Assembly: GCA_014378225.1 (NCBI GenBank)
Contig: JACMOA010000252.1
Location: forward strand, 1-5,484
From: Deinococcales bacterium
Lineage (GTDB): Bacteria > Deinococcota > Deinococci > Deinococcales > Deinococcaceae
Reading direction: 5' to 3'
Length of the DNA: 5,484 nucleotides
The notes beneath the pieces are model-generated. The model searched no databases, was not told the DNA's origin, and worked only from the letters and a program-made list of their open reading frames with translations. Made by a program: the position numbers and the translations under genes. How positions within the stretch are numbered: the first letter of the stretch is position 1; every line of letters starts with the position of its first letter. Positions 1 through 4,801 of the stretch are shown here, in pieces.

Positions 1-41
1 CGGGCCTGTCCGTGTCTTGGACAAAGCGGCACGTCTGTCTT

Positions 42-72
42 GGCCCAACTACAGCACCTTCCGGGCTGGGCC
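42..72 (-). repeat. GGAA-loop hairpin repeat, copy 1
   Basis: Read on the minus strand this folds as outer arms GGCCC/GGGCC (68-72 with 42-46), inner pairs AGC/GCT and CC/GG, a GGAA tetraloop (59-62), a bulged T opposite position 56, and a 6-nt one-sided bulge (47-52). The core GCCCGGAAGGTGC is shared with the copies at 77-105, 2431-2459 and 2461-2487. GGAA fits the GNRA tetraloop class, so the minus strand is the likely sense orientation if the element works as RNA. The function is unknown. Confidence 0.75.
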
Positions 73-76
73 GCTT

Positions 77-105
77 GAGCAGAACAGCACCTTCCGGGCT
101 TGCTC
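77..105 (-). repeat. GGAA-loop hairpin repeat, copy 2
   Basis: The same fold as its neighbour, 33 bp away core to core. The outer arms are GAGCA/TGCTC (101-105 with 77-81), the inner pairs AGC/GCT and CC/GG, the loop GGAA (92-95), with a bulged T opposite 89 and a 4-nt bulge (82-85). It aligns without gaps over 29 nt with the copy at 2431-2459, where the arms have a different but still complementary sequence. A competing hairpin, GCTCG/CGAGC (102-106 with 124-128), encloses a degenerate third core at 108-117 and would exclude this fold. Confidence 0.75.
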
Positions 106-142
106 GTCTTCCGGGCCTGTCTGCGAGCTAAAAGATTATTCA

Positions 143-170
143 GAGAATTGATTTTATTGCCAAAATTCTC
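143..170. promoter_or_regulatory. Inverted repeat GAGAATT-N14-AATTCTC upstream of the operon
   Basis: A perfect 7-bp inverted repeat (143-149 and 164-170) lies in the AT-rich stretch 57-84 bp before the start of the iron-sulfur protein gene. Its spacing would suit a dimeric repressor or activator, but it matches no operator I recognise and is not an FNR box. The right half runs into the CTCGAG at 168. Chance occurrence in AT-rich DNA is possible. Confidence 0.25.
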
Positions 171-211
171 GAGTCAAAGCATTACTTCTGTTTTAAACAT
201 CTCAAGCCCAA

Positions 212-217
212 TACCCT
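212..217 (+). promoter_or_regulatory. Possible -10 box TACCCT of the iron-sulfur operon
   Basis: TACCCT fits the loose TANNNT -10 pattern and lies 9 nt before the ATG at 227, which would give a transcript with a leader of only a few bases. It is weaker than the TANACT boxes of the other genes here, and no TTGACA-like -35 is visible. The CTCGAG at 216-221 overlaps it by two bases. No Shine-Dalgarno sequence precedes the ATG, which supports a leaderless or near-leaderless message. Confidence 0.35.
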
Positions 218-226
218 CGAGCCAAA

Positions 227-1777
227 ATGACAACCACTCTTCCTAAAATTAACCCTCGAGCACGCCTGGACCTTCTTAAGATTCCGGGTGTGGGGCGCTT
301 TGTGCGCTGGCGCTACTCGAGGCTTACACTTCAGGTTCCGCTGTTGTTGCTGGCGCTCCTGGCGGCTTACGACGGCTTCACCGGACAGCAAATTGCAGGT
401 AAAAATTTGGCTACCGTTTCCATCTGGCTGCACTACCGGGGCTTGGTTGTGCTGAGCATTTTGCTGGTGGGCAACCTGTTTTGCGCGGCCTGTCCGCTGA
501 TGCTCACTCGAGGGCCTAGCAAACTCTTCAAGCGCGTATTACCGGAATTCAAATGGCCTCGAGTAATTAAAAATAAGTATTTCACCGTGGGTCTACTCGT
601 CGCGTACCTGTTGGTTTACGAATACTTCGGGCTGTGGTCCTCGCCGTGGCTCAGCGCGTGGTTGATTGTGGGCTATTTTGGCGCGGCCCTGCTGATTGAC
701 ACCTTTTATCCGGCAGGAACCTTTTGTAAATACGTGTGTCCATTAGGAAACTTTAACTTTGCACTCTCGAGCGCCGCACCCACCCAGATTACGGCCAAAG
801 ACCCGGCAGTTTGCTCGAGCTGCAGCGGGAAATACTGCTTAAATGGACGGATTGAGGAGAAAGCTCGAGGAGGAGATTTTGACACCCTGGCCCCGCTTCC
901 ACTTTTGCAGACGCAAGGTTTACGCACTCCATTTGTGCGGTCACGGCCTGAGCATCTGCAAAAAGTCTCGAGCGATGATTTCAACACTCGAGGGAACCTT
1001 CAACTCTATCCCGGCTGTGAAACTAAGCTGTTTGTGCCGCAAATTTCGAGCAATACCGACTGTACTTTGTGCCTGAACTGCGTGCGGGCCTGTCCTTACG
1101 ATAATATCGCGCTCACCGTCCGGCCCGCCGCACGCAGTTGGGAAGCTGCTAAACCCAAAACAGACTGGGCGCTGTACGGTGTGGTGCTGTTTTTTGGCGG
1201 TCTATTCAACGCACTCGCCATGACCGACCCTTTTTTCAAGTTTGCGGCGTGGCTTTCGAACACTCTTAACACTCGAGTGGAGTTTTTACTGCTGCTTGTT
1301 ATTCTGGCGGCGGTGGTGGGACTAGGAACCCTGCTCACGCTGTGGGTTTTACGGCGCTCGAGCGCACTGTTAGGCTTTTCCGAGCGCTCAAGTGCGGCTC
1401 TAAGGCGCTGGGGCTGGGTATTTTTCCCACTTACGCTGAGCATGTGGGCCGGACACTACAGCTATCACTTTTTAACAGGCTGGGCCAGTATTGTTCCCAC
1501 GCTGCAAAATTCGCTCGAGCGGCTAGGACTGTATTCCGGGGCGGTCAACTGGCAACTGGCGGGCCTCATTCCCGAAAACTGGCTTTTTCCTACTCAGGTC
1601 ATCATTCTTTACGCGGGTTACAGTACAGCGCTGTTCGTCGCGTTTAGAGTCGCCTGGAAGGAGCGTAAACTCTCGAGCGCACTCCCTCTTTTTGCGCTGC
1701 TCACGGTGCTTTCTATTGTGGTTCTGGTGGTTCTGGCGCAGCCCATGCAGGCTCGAGGGACATTGTTAGCGCAGTAA
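227..1777 (+). CDS. Polytopic membrane iron-sulfur protein (Fer4_5 / NosR-NapH-FixG type)
   Basis: A 516-residue membrane protein expected to pass electrons through [4Fe-4S] clusters. Four hydrophobic segments (about 34-52, 71-89, 118-136, 141-160) are followed by a soluble Cys-rich region and five more segments (about 314-333, 351-375, 396-418, 453-473, 482-504). The Cys motifs, in order, are CxxCP (C86, C89), CxxxCPLG (C167, C171), CxxCxxxxC (C196, C199, C204), a lone C264, and a classical ferredoxin motif CxxCxxCxxxCP (C279, C282, C285, C289). CxxxCPLG is the hallmark of the NosR/NapH/FixG membrane ferredoxins, but the first motif is one residue shorter than usual and the five-helix C-terminal extension is not typical of NapH or FixG. 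Segment 7 carries H410 and H414, one helical turn apart, a possible heme, metal or quinone site (inference). The downstream gene starts 12 bp after the stop, so they form an operon. The class is secure; the partner and pathway are not. Confidence 0.85.
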   Translation: MTTTLPKINPRARLDLLKIPGVGRFVRWRYSRLTLQVPLLLLALLAAYDGFTGQQIAGKNLATVSIWLHYRGLVVLSILLVGNLFCAACPLMLTRGPSKLFKRVLPEFKWPRVIKNKYFTVGLLVAYLLVYEYFGLWSSPWLSAWLIVGYFGAALLIDTFYPAGTFCKYVCPLGNFNFALSSAAPTQITAKDPAVCSSCSGKYCLNGRIEEKARGGDFDTLAPLPLLQTQGLRTPFVRSRPEHLQKVSSDDFNTRGNLQLYPGCETKLFVPQISSNTDCTLCLNCVRACPYDNIALTVRPAARSWEAAKPKTDWALYGVVLFFGGLFNALAMTDPFFKFAAWLSNTLNTRVEFLLLLVILAAVVGLGTLLTLWVLRRSSALLGFSERSSAALRRWGWVFFPLTLSMWAGHYSYHFLTGWASIVPTLQNSLERLGLYSGAVNWQLAGLIPENWLFPTQVIILYAGYSTALFVAFRVAWKERKLSSALPLFALLTVLSIVVLVVLAQPMQARGTLLAQ

Positions 1778-1789
1778 GGCGGGTAGATT

Positions 1790-2392
1790 ATGAACGTGTG
1801 GTCCAATTTTAAACCCAACTCAAAAGCTCGAGCGCAGGTTCTGGCCTCCTGTCTCCTGCTTTCTGCTTTCTGCGGCCAAGCCCAGGCCCACGGCGAATTC
1901 GTTCGTACCAACATCACCCTCGTGCCGAAGAGTGGCACTTTCGAGCTGACGATGATTGGCGAGAGCAGCAAACTTCCCATCCTGCAAGCCCAGATTCAGG
2001 CGCAGCTCTACCCGCTCACGCCGGAACTAAGGGCCAACCTCGGCCCTAATCAAGATTTGGATTGGGCCAAGCTCGAGCCGGAAAACCGTCTGGCTTACAC
2101 CGTGCTCGAGGACCAGGGCGGCGGCAAGTATCTGGGTAAGCTCGAGGGCGTCAAGCCCGGTTCTTACGCGCTGCTGCTGGTAGACACCACCTTCAAGGGC
2201 GAAAGCGCCAACTCCGCTCGAGCGATTCAAGTAGGAGGAACACAGGTCAAAGCGTCGCTTATTTTGCCCAAGACCAACACGCCCACAAGTTATCTGGTGT
2301 ACGCCCTGCTGGGACTCCTAATTCCACTAGGCATTCTGGGCGGCGTTCTGGGGGTAGCGTGGCTGGACCGCCGGGGGAAATTAAAGGCTTGA
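1790..2392 (+). CDS. Secreted, C-terminally membrane-anchored protein with predicted N-terminal His
   Basis: A 200-residue protein, not assigned to a named family. Residues 1-33 form a signal peptide: a basic start (K8, K12, R14), a hydrophobic core around 17-28 and a cleavage site AQA|HGEF, so the mature chain would begin at His34. A beta-rich extracytoplasmic domain follows (about 35-160), with a PGSYALLLVDT stretch (123-133) resembling Ig-like FixH/YtkA or carboxypeptidase-regulatory folds. A membrane anchor spans 168-190, ending in the positive tail DRRGKLKA. C28 has Phe before it, so it is not a lipobox. A free mature N-terminal His is a copper ligand in CopC-type proteins; copper binding here is inference. 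The start has only weak ribosome-site character (AAGG 11 nt upstream), consistent with co-translation from the iron-sulfur gene. The pair recalls fixG-fixH in layout, but FixH is anchored at its N-terminus. Confidence 0.8.
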   Translation: MNVWSNFKPNSKARAQVLASCLLLSAFCGQAQAHGEFVRTNITLVPKSGTFELTMIGESSKLPILQAQIQAQLYPLTPELRANLGPNQDLDWAKLEPENRLAYTVLEDQGGGKYLGKLEGVKPGSYALLLVDTTFKGESANSARAIQVGGTQVKASLILPKTNTPTSYLVYALLGLLIPLGILGGVLGVAWLDRRGKLKA

Positions 2393-2408
2393 TGCGGCTT
2401 GCGCCGCA
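2393..2408 (+). terminator. GC-rich hairpin directly after the operon stop codon
   Basis: TGCGGC/GCCGCA (2393-2398 with 2403-2408) makes a perfect 6-bp stem with a TTGC loop, beginning one base after the TGA. No T-run follows, so it is not a canonical intrinsic terminator. It could stabilise the 3' end or aid termination together with the stems beyond it. Confidence 0.35.
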
Positions 2409-2430
2409 CAAACGCTGAACGCGAACAGGC

Positions 2431-2459
2431 GGCGAGGCCCGGAAGGTGCCGTTTTCGCC
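2431..2459 (+). repeat. GGAA-loop hairpin repeat, copy 3
   Basis: The outer arms are GGCGA/TCGCC (2431-2435 with 2455-2459), inner pairs GGC/GCC (2436-2438 with 2448-2450) and CC/GG (2439-2440 with 2445-2446). The loop is GGAA (2441-2444), with a bulged T at 2447 and a GTTT bulge at 2451-2454. Compared with the copy at 77-105, the arms and one inner pair (A-T to G-C) have changed on both sides together. The sense orientation is that of the upstream operon. Confidence 0.8.
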
Positions 2460-2460
2460 A

Positions 2461-2487
2461 AGACGCCCGGAAGGTGCCGCTCTGTCT
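2461..2487 (+). repeat. GGAA-loop hairpin repeat, copy 4
   Basis: One base after the preceding copy. The outer arms are AGAC/GTCT (2461-2464 with 2484-2487), inner pairs GC/GC (2465-2466 with 2476-2477) and CC/GG, the loop GGAA (2469-2472), with a bulged T at 2475 and a 6-nt bulge (2478-2483). It is the shortest and weakest copy, but keeps the loop, the bulged T and the one-sided 3' bulge. Confidence 0.7.
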
Positions 2488-2490
2488 AAG

Positions 2491-2525
2491 ATGTCAAACG
2501 CCGACCTGTTTTTGGCGTTTGACGT
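2491..2525. terminator. 10-bp hairpin between the convergent genes
   Basis: GTCAAACGCC/GGCGTTTGAC (2493-2502 with 2514-2523) is a perfect 10-bp stem with an 11-nt loop ending in five T; an A-T and a G-T pair extend it to 12 bp. It abuts the right arm of the enclosing inverted repeat. No T-run follows it on either strand, so a role in termination rests on its position between convergent genes. Confidence 0.4.
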
Positions 2526-2563
2526 TCAGCGTTTGCAATCTTGACTCCTGACGCTTGTAATCT

Positions 2564-3427
2564 TTACTTAACCTTGCCACCACTCTTAATAAAGCTCAAA
2601 ATTTCGGGCCGAACCTCAGACCCCAAAAAAGTCACCCGGCGACCCACTGCACCCAAAATGGTTAAATGATTTGCGCCAGGAATCGTTACATATTTCACCG
2701 GACTGTTGTTTTGCTCCAGGCTCGAGCGCATAGAAAGGCCATTTTGGGGTTCTACTGTAGTATCGTTTTCACCCACCAACAGCAAAAAGGGCGGTAGTCC
2801 TGGCGTCACTTTACGGGCGGGCATCACCTTCTCGAGCGGCAGGTTATTGAACACACTTTTGGTGTAGCTGGTGTTGTAGTCATAGTCGTAGGGTCCTGCT
2901 ATCCCAATCACCCCAGCAAAATCCAGCGGCTCGAGGTTTTGAGCTTTCAACTTAGCACGGTCTACGATGGCGTCCGCCACGTTAAAGGCTCCGGCAGAGT
3001 GGCCCATCGCGTAAATTTGGGCCGGATTTGCTCCCAGCTCGAGCGCGTGGTCTTTAGCCCAGCGCAAAGCCAGCACAGTATCCTCGGTGAAGGCGGGGTA
3101 CACCACCTTTGGAAAGAGGCGGTAATTGATGACCAGCGTAACAATACCTTCTCTGGCGAGAGATTCACCTACAAATTTGTGGTCTTCTTTTCCACTCGAG
3201 GTCCAACTTCCACCGTGAACAAAAACCACCATGGGCGCATTTTTAGCATTGACAGGACGGTAGATGTCCAAAACTTGACGCTCGAGCGGGCCGTATTTTA
3301 CGTTCTGGTCCACCCCTAGCCCCCTGGTAAGGGTAAGAGCGTTTAAAGTGCTCACCGGGTTACAGGCCGCCAGTCCGAGAAATCCAGCAATAGAAAGCGA
3401 AACAAAAATTTTAATAGGGCGTATCAT
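2564..3427 (-). CDS. Alpha/beta-hydrolase lipoprotein (carboxylesterase-like)
   Basis: A 287-residue predicted envelope esterase. Residues 1-21 form a lipoprotein signal peptide (MIRPIKIF then a hydrophobic stretch) ending in the lipobox LAAC, with C22 as the lipidated residue. Catalytic elements appear in the usual order: oxyanion-hole HGGSW (71-75), nucleophile elbow GHSAG (S144), acid D222 in GEND, and H254 in GANH. LDIYRP (53-58) and NYRLFP (101-106) are typical of small BD-FAE/kynurenine-formamidase-like carboxylesterases. The substrate cannot be told. An in-frame ATG 69 bp upstream would add 23 residues in front of the signal peptide. The start at 3427 is preferred because it gives a proper signal peptide and has TATACT 6 nt before it. 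It converges on the iron-sulfur operon and is divergent from mqnD, with no evident functional link to either. Confidence 0.88.
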   Translation of the reverse strand: MIRPIKIFVSLSIAGFLGLAACNPVSTLNALTLTRGLGVDQNVKYGPLERQVLDIYRPVNAKNAPMVVFVHGGSWTSSGKEDHKFVGESLAREGIVTLVINYRLFPKVVYPAFTEDTVLALRWAKDHALELGANPAQIYAMGHSAGAFNVADAIVDRAKLKAQNLEPLDFAGVIGIAGPYDYDYNTSYTKSVFNNLPLEKVMPARKVTPGLPPFLLLVGENDTTVEPQNGLSMRSSLEQNNSPVKYVTIPGANHLTILGAVGRRVTFLGSEVRPEILSFIKSGGKVK

Positions 3428-3433
3428 GGACTC

Positions 3434-3439
3434 AGTATA
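3434..3439 (-). promoter_or_regulatory. Leaderless-type -10 box TATACT of the hydrolase gene
   Basis: On the minus strand TATACT is followed by 6 nt and then the ATG at 3427, so transcription should begin at or next to the start codon. No TTGACA-like -35 lies at the expected distance and there is no Shine-Dalgarno sequence. A CTCGAG (3449-3454) lies 9 bp upstream of the box. The geometry matches the leaderless promoters described for Deinococcus. Confidence 0.7.
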
Positions 3440-3478
3440 AGTGAGCCGCTCGAGTGCGACGGGAAGGGATAATACTGG

Positions 3479-3510
3479 GTGAACACGAGTGAACAAAGTC
3501 CCTCATTCAC
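3479..3510. promoter_or_regulatory. Repeated GTGAA half-sites in the hydrolase-mqnD divergent region
   Basis: GTGAAC occurs at 3479-3484 and 3489-3494, exactly 10 bp apart, and an inverted GTGAA lies at 3506-3510. Direct copies one helical turn apart, midway between two divergent promoters, could be a regulator site. The motif is short and I recognise no regulator for it. Confidence 0.25.
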
Positions 3511-3524
3511 GTCAGCTAGAAGGT

Positions 3525-3530
3525 TAAACT
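3525..3530 (+). promoter_or_regulatory. Leaderless-type -10 box TAAACT of mqnD
   Basis: TAAACT is followed by 6 nt and the ATG at 3537, the same spacing as at the divergent hydrolase gene. An AAGG at 3520-3523 is too far from the ATG, and upstream of the predicted transcript start, to serve as a ribosome site. No good -35 is seen. Confidence 0.7.
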
Positions 3531-3536
3531 AAAGTC

Positions 3537-4364
3537 ATGATTTCTTCGCTCGAGCTGGGATACAGTTTTTGCCCCAACGATACCTTTATTTTTTACGCGC
3601 TCACGCACGGCAAAGTCCCGTCTCCGCTGCCCATTCGTGAAATGCTCGAGGACGTGGAAACCCTTAATGAGTGGGCGCTCGAGCGCAGACTCCCGCTGAC
3701 CAAACTAAGTTACCGGGCCTACTTTGAAGTGATAGAGGATTACGTGGCCCTGCGCTCCGGCAGCGCTCTGGGGCGCGGTGTGGGGCCTTTAATCGTGACC
3801 AAAGGGGTGAAGAATTCGCTCGAGGGTTGCACCGTAGCTTCACCCGGGAGGCTGACCACCGCCGAACTCTTGTTGAAACTGTCTCAGCCCAGCGTCGAAG
3901 TAGTCCACATGCGCTATGACCTCATCATGCCCGCAGTAGAGCGCGGCGAGGTAGACGCGGGCCTCATCATCCATGAATCGCGCTTTACCTACCAAAATCA
4001 TGGACTCAGTAAGTTCGCAGACCTGGGCCAGTGGTGGGAAGCAGACACGGGTTTGCCGCTTCCTCTGGGCGCAATTCTGGTCCGCCGAGACTTAGCACTC
4101 GAGCTTCAGCAAAACCTGGAAAAAGCCGTGCGCTCGAGCCTGAAATACGCCTACGCTCACCGCGAAGAACCGAGAGCGTACATCCGGGAGCACGCCCTCG
4201 AGATGGAAGATTCAGTGATGCAGGCGCATATTGACTTGTACGTGAATGAATTCAGCCTGGACGTGGGCGAATTGGGTGAACAGGCGGTAAAAACGCTTTA
4301 CGAACGCGCTCGAGCACTGGGCGTGGTGAATGGCTCGAGCCAAGATTTATTTGTGACACGCTAA
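3537..4364 (+). CDS. mqnD: 1,4-dihydroxy-6-naphthoate synthase MqnD
   Basis: A 275-residue cytoplasmic enzyme of the futalosine menaquinone pathway; it converts cyclic dehypoxanthine futalosine to 1,4-dihydroxy-6-naphthoate. The family signature CPNDTFIF sits at 12-19, followed by DVETLN (39-44), TKLS (55-58), SALGRGVGPLIV (76-87), PGRLTTA (103-109), DAGLIIHESRFTY (140-152) and LGQWWEADTGLPLPLG (163-178). H146 in IIHE corresponds to the histidine proposed as catalytic in the Thermus thermophilus enzyme. Length is normal and all blocks are intact. The start is fixed by the TAAACT box 6 nt upstream and the usual short N-terminus before the signature. Nine CTCGAG copies lie inside, six encoding Leu-Glu. 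No other menaquinone gene is in the window, so it appears to be transcribed alone. Confidence 0.95.
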   Translation: MISSLELGYSFCPNDTFIFYALTHGKVPSPLPIREMLEDVETLNEWALERRLPLTKLSYRAYFEVIEDYVALRSGSALGRGVGPLIVTKGVKNSLEGCTVASPGRLTTAELLLKLSQPSVEVVHMRYDLIMPAVERGEVDAGLIIHESRFTYQNHGLSKFADLGQWWEADTGLPLPLGAILVRRDLALELQQNLEKAVRSSLKYAYAHREEPRAYIREHALEMEDSVMQAHIDLYVNEFSLDVGELGEQAVKTLYERARALGVVNGSSQDLFVTR

Positions 4365-4450
4365 AAAGACCGTAACACTCGAGCACAACCCACTCTCTAT
4401 GCTTTTGACTTTAGCTCATCATTCATCAATCACAATTCATCACTGCCCTT
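4365..4450. other. Intergenic gap after mqnD with a short direct repeat
   Basis: These 86 bp separate two convergent genes. ATTCATCA occurs at 4421-4428 and 4435-4442 (period 14) within a stretch rich in TCATCA, and one CTCGAG sits at 4378. No hairpin with a T-run was found, so no intrinsic terminator can be called for mqnD. Confidence 0.5.
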
Positions 4451-4753
4451 TCACTCCCAATCCACTCGAGCAATTGGGGTCACGCCCTCCCCTATCACCT
4501 CGAGCACTTTGTATCTGCTGTCAAAGCGCACCGTCACCTCGCCCCGGTCGAAACGCCCGCTCGAGACCACCACTTTGCGGTACACGTAGCCGCTCGAGTC
4601 GTCGTGGCTGATATCGGCACTTTTGGTAAAGCGCAGCTCCACCATTTCTCCAAAGCGGTTGGTCTTGACCCGCAGCCGAAACACGTTATTGTCCACTACT
4701 TTCACGTAAGGGTCTGGCGGGGTGGCGTCTTTTTTGCGAAATAATCCAAACAT
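4451..4753 (-). CDS. Small soluble protein of unknown function (100 residues)
   Basis: Not recognised. It begins MFGLFRKKD, a short amphipathic basic start common in small cytoplasmic or membrane-associated proteins. The rest alternates hydrophobic and charged residues as in beta strands (about 17-30, 36-43, 56-64, 71-79, 82-88), suggesting a small beta-barrel or sandwich. There are no cysteines, no signal peptide and no membrane segment, and H50 is the only histidine. Reality as a gene is supported by the TAGACT box exactly 6 nt before the ATG, by four internal CTCGAG copies as in its neighbours, and by filling the gap between mqnD and hisF. It shares a 48-bp divergent promoter region with hisF; nothing else points to a role in histidine synthesis. 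Confidence 0.75.
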   Translation of the reverse strand: MFGLFRKKDATPPDPYVKVVDNNVFRLRVKTNRFGEMVELRFTKSADISHDDSSGYVYRKVVVSSGRFDRGEVTVRFDSRYKVLEVIGEGVTPIARVDWE

Positions 4754-4759
4754 GGATAG

Positions 4760-4765
4760 AGTCTA
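4760..4765 (-). promoter_or_regulatory. Leaderless-type -10 box TAGACT of the 100-residue gene
   Basis: On the minus strand TAGACT lies 6 nt before the ATG at 4753. A CTCGAG (4770-4775) begins 4 bp upstream of the box, inside the region an RNA polymerase would cover. No clear -35 is seen. Confidence 0.65.
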
Positions 4766-4788
4766 GCCGCTCGAGCCTCCAATCACGC

Positions 4789-4794
4789 TACACT
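4789..4794 (+). promoter_or_regulatory. Leaderless-type -10 box TACACT of hisF
   Basis: TACACT lies 7 nt before the GTG at 4802. It is 23 bp from the opposing TAGACT box, so polymerases at the two promoters would overlap and probably compete. A -35 is not evident. Confidence 0.65.
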
Positions 4795-4801
4795 CTTTTC
4801 T

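Larger units (their letters stand above)
2409..2535 (+). repeat. Structured inverted-repeat element with terminal 13-bp arms
   Basis: Perfect inverted repeats CAAACGCTGAACG (2409-2421) and its complement (2523-2535) bound a 127-bp element containing two GGAA-loop hairpins and a third hairpin (2493-2523). Folded as RNA it would be a junction closed by a 12-bp stem with three branches. Seen as DNA it resembles a MITE-like unit, but no clear target duplication is visible at its borders. It fills the gap between the convergent operon and hydrolase gene and contains no CTCGAG. Possible roles are a bidirectional 3'-end structure, a non-coding RNA or a non-autonomous repeat; the sequence does not decide between them. 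Confidence 0.6.

Noticed and set aside
42..121. CRISPR array or spacer-like repeats
   Set aside because: Conserved cores are only 13-17 bp, spacing is irregular (33 and 17 bp) and the parts between cores are complementary arms rather than unique spacers.
149..162. FNR/CRP-like site before the iron-sulfur operon
   Set aside because: TTGAT at 149-153 has no ATCAA partner at the required spacing.
1096..1980. Minus-strand open frames over the iron-sulfur operon (1096-1443, 1618-1980)
   Set aside because: They are Arg/Ser-rich shadows of the membrane protein gene without promoter or motif support.
2393..2563. Canonical Rho-independent terminators
   Set aside because: Several strong stems exist but none is followed by a T-run on either strand; termination is only suggested by location.
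3428..3496. Longer hydrolase start at 3496
   Set aside because: It would put 23 mostly polar residues before a complete lipoprotein signal peptide and would include the TATACT box inside the gene.
4399..4611. Plus-strand small open frame overlapping the 100-residue gene
   Set aside because: The translation is low-complexity, rich in Pro, Arg and Ser, and has no TANACT box or ribosome site; the minus-strand gene is better supported.
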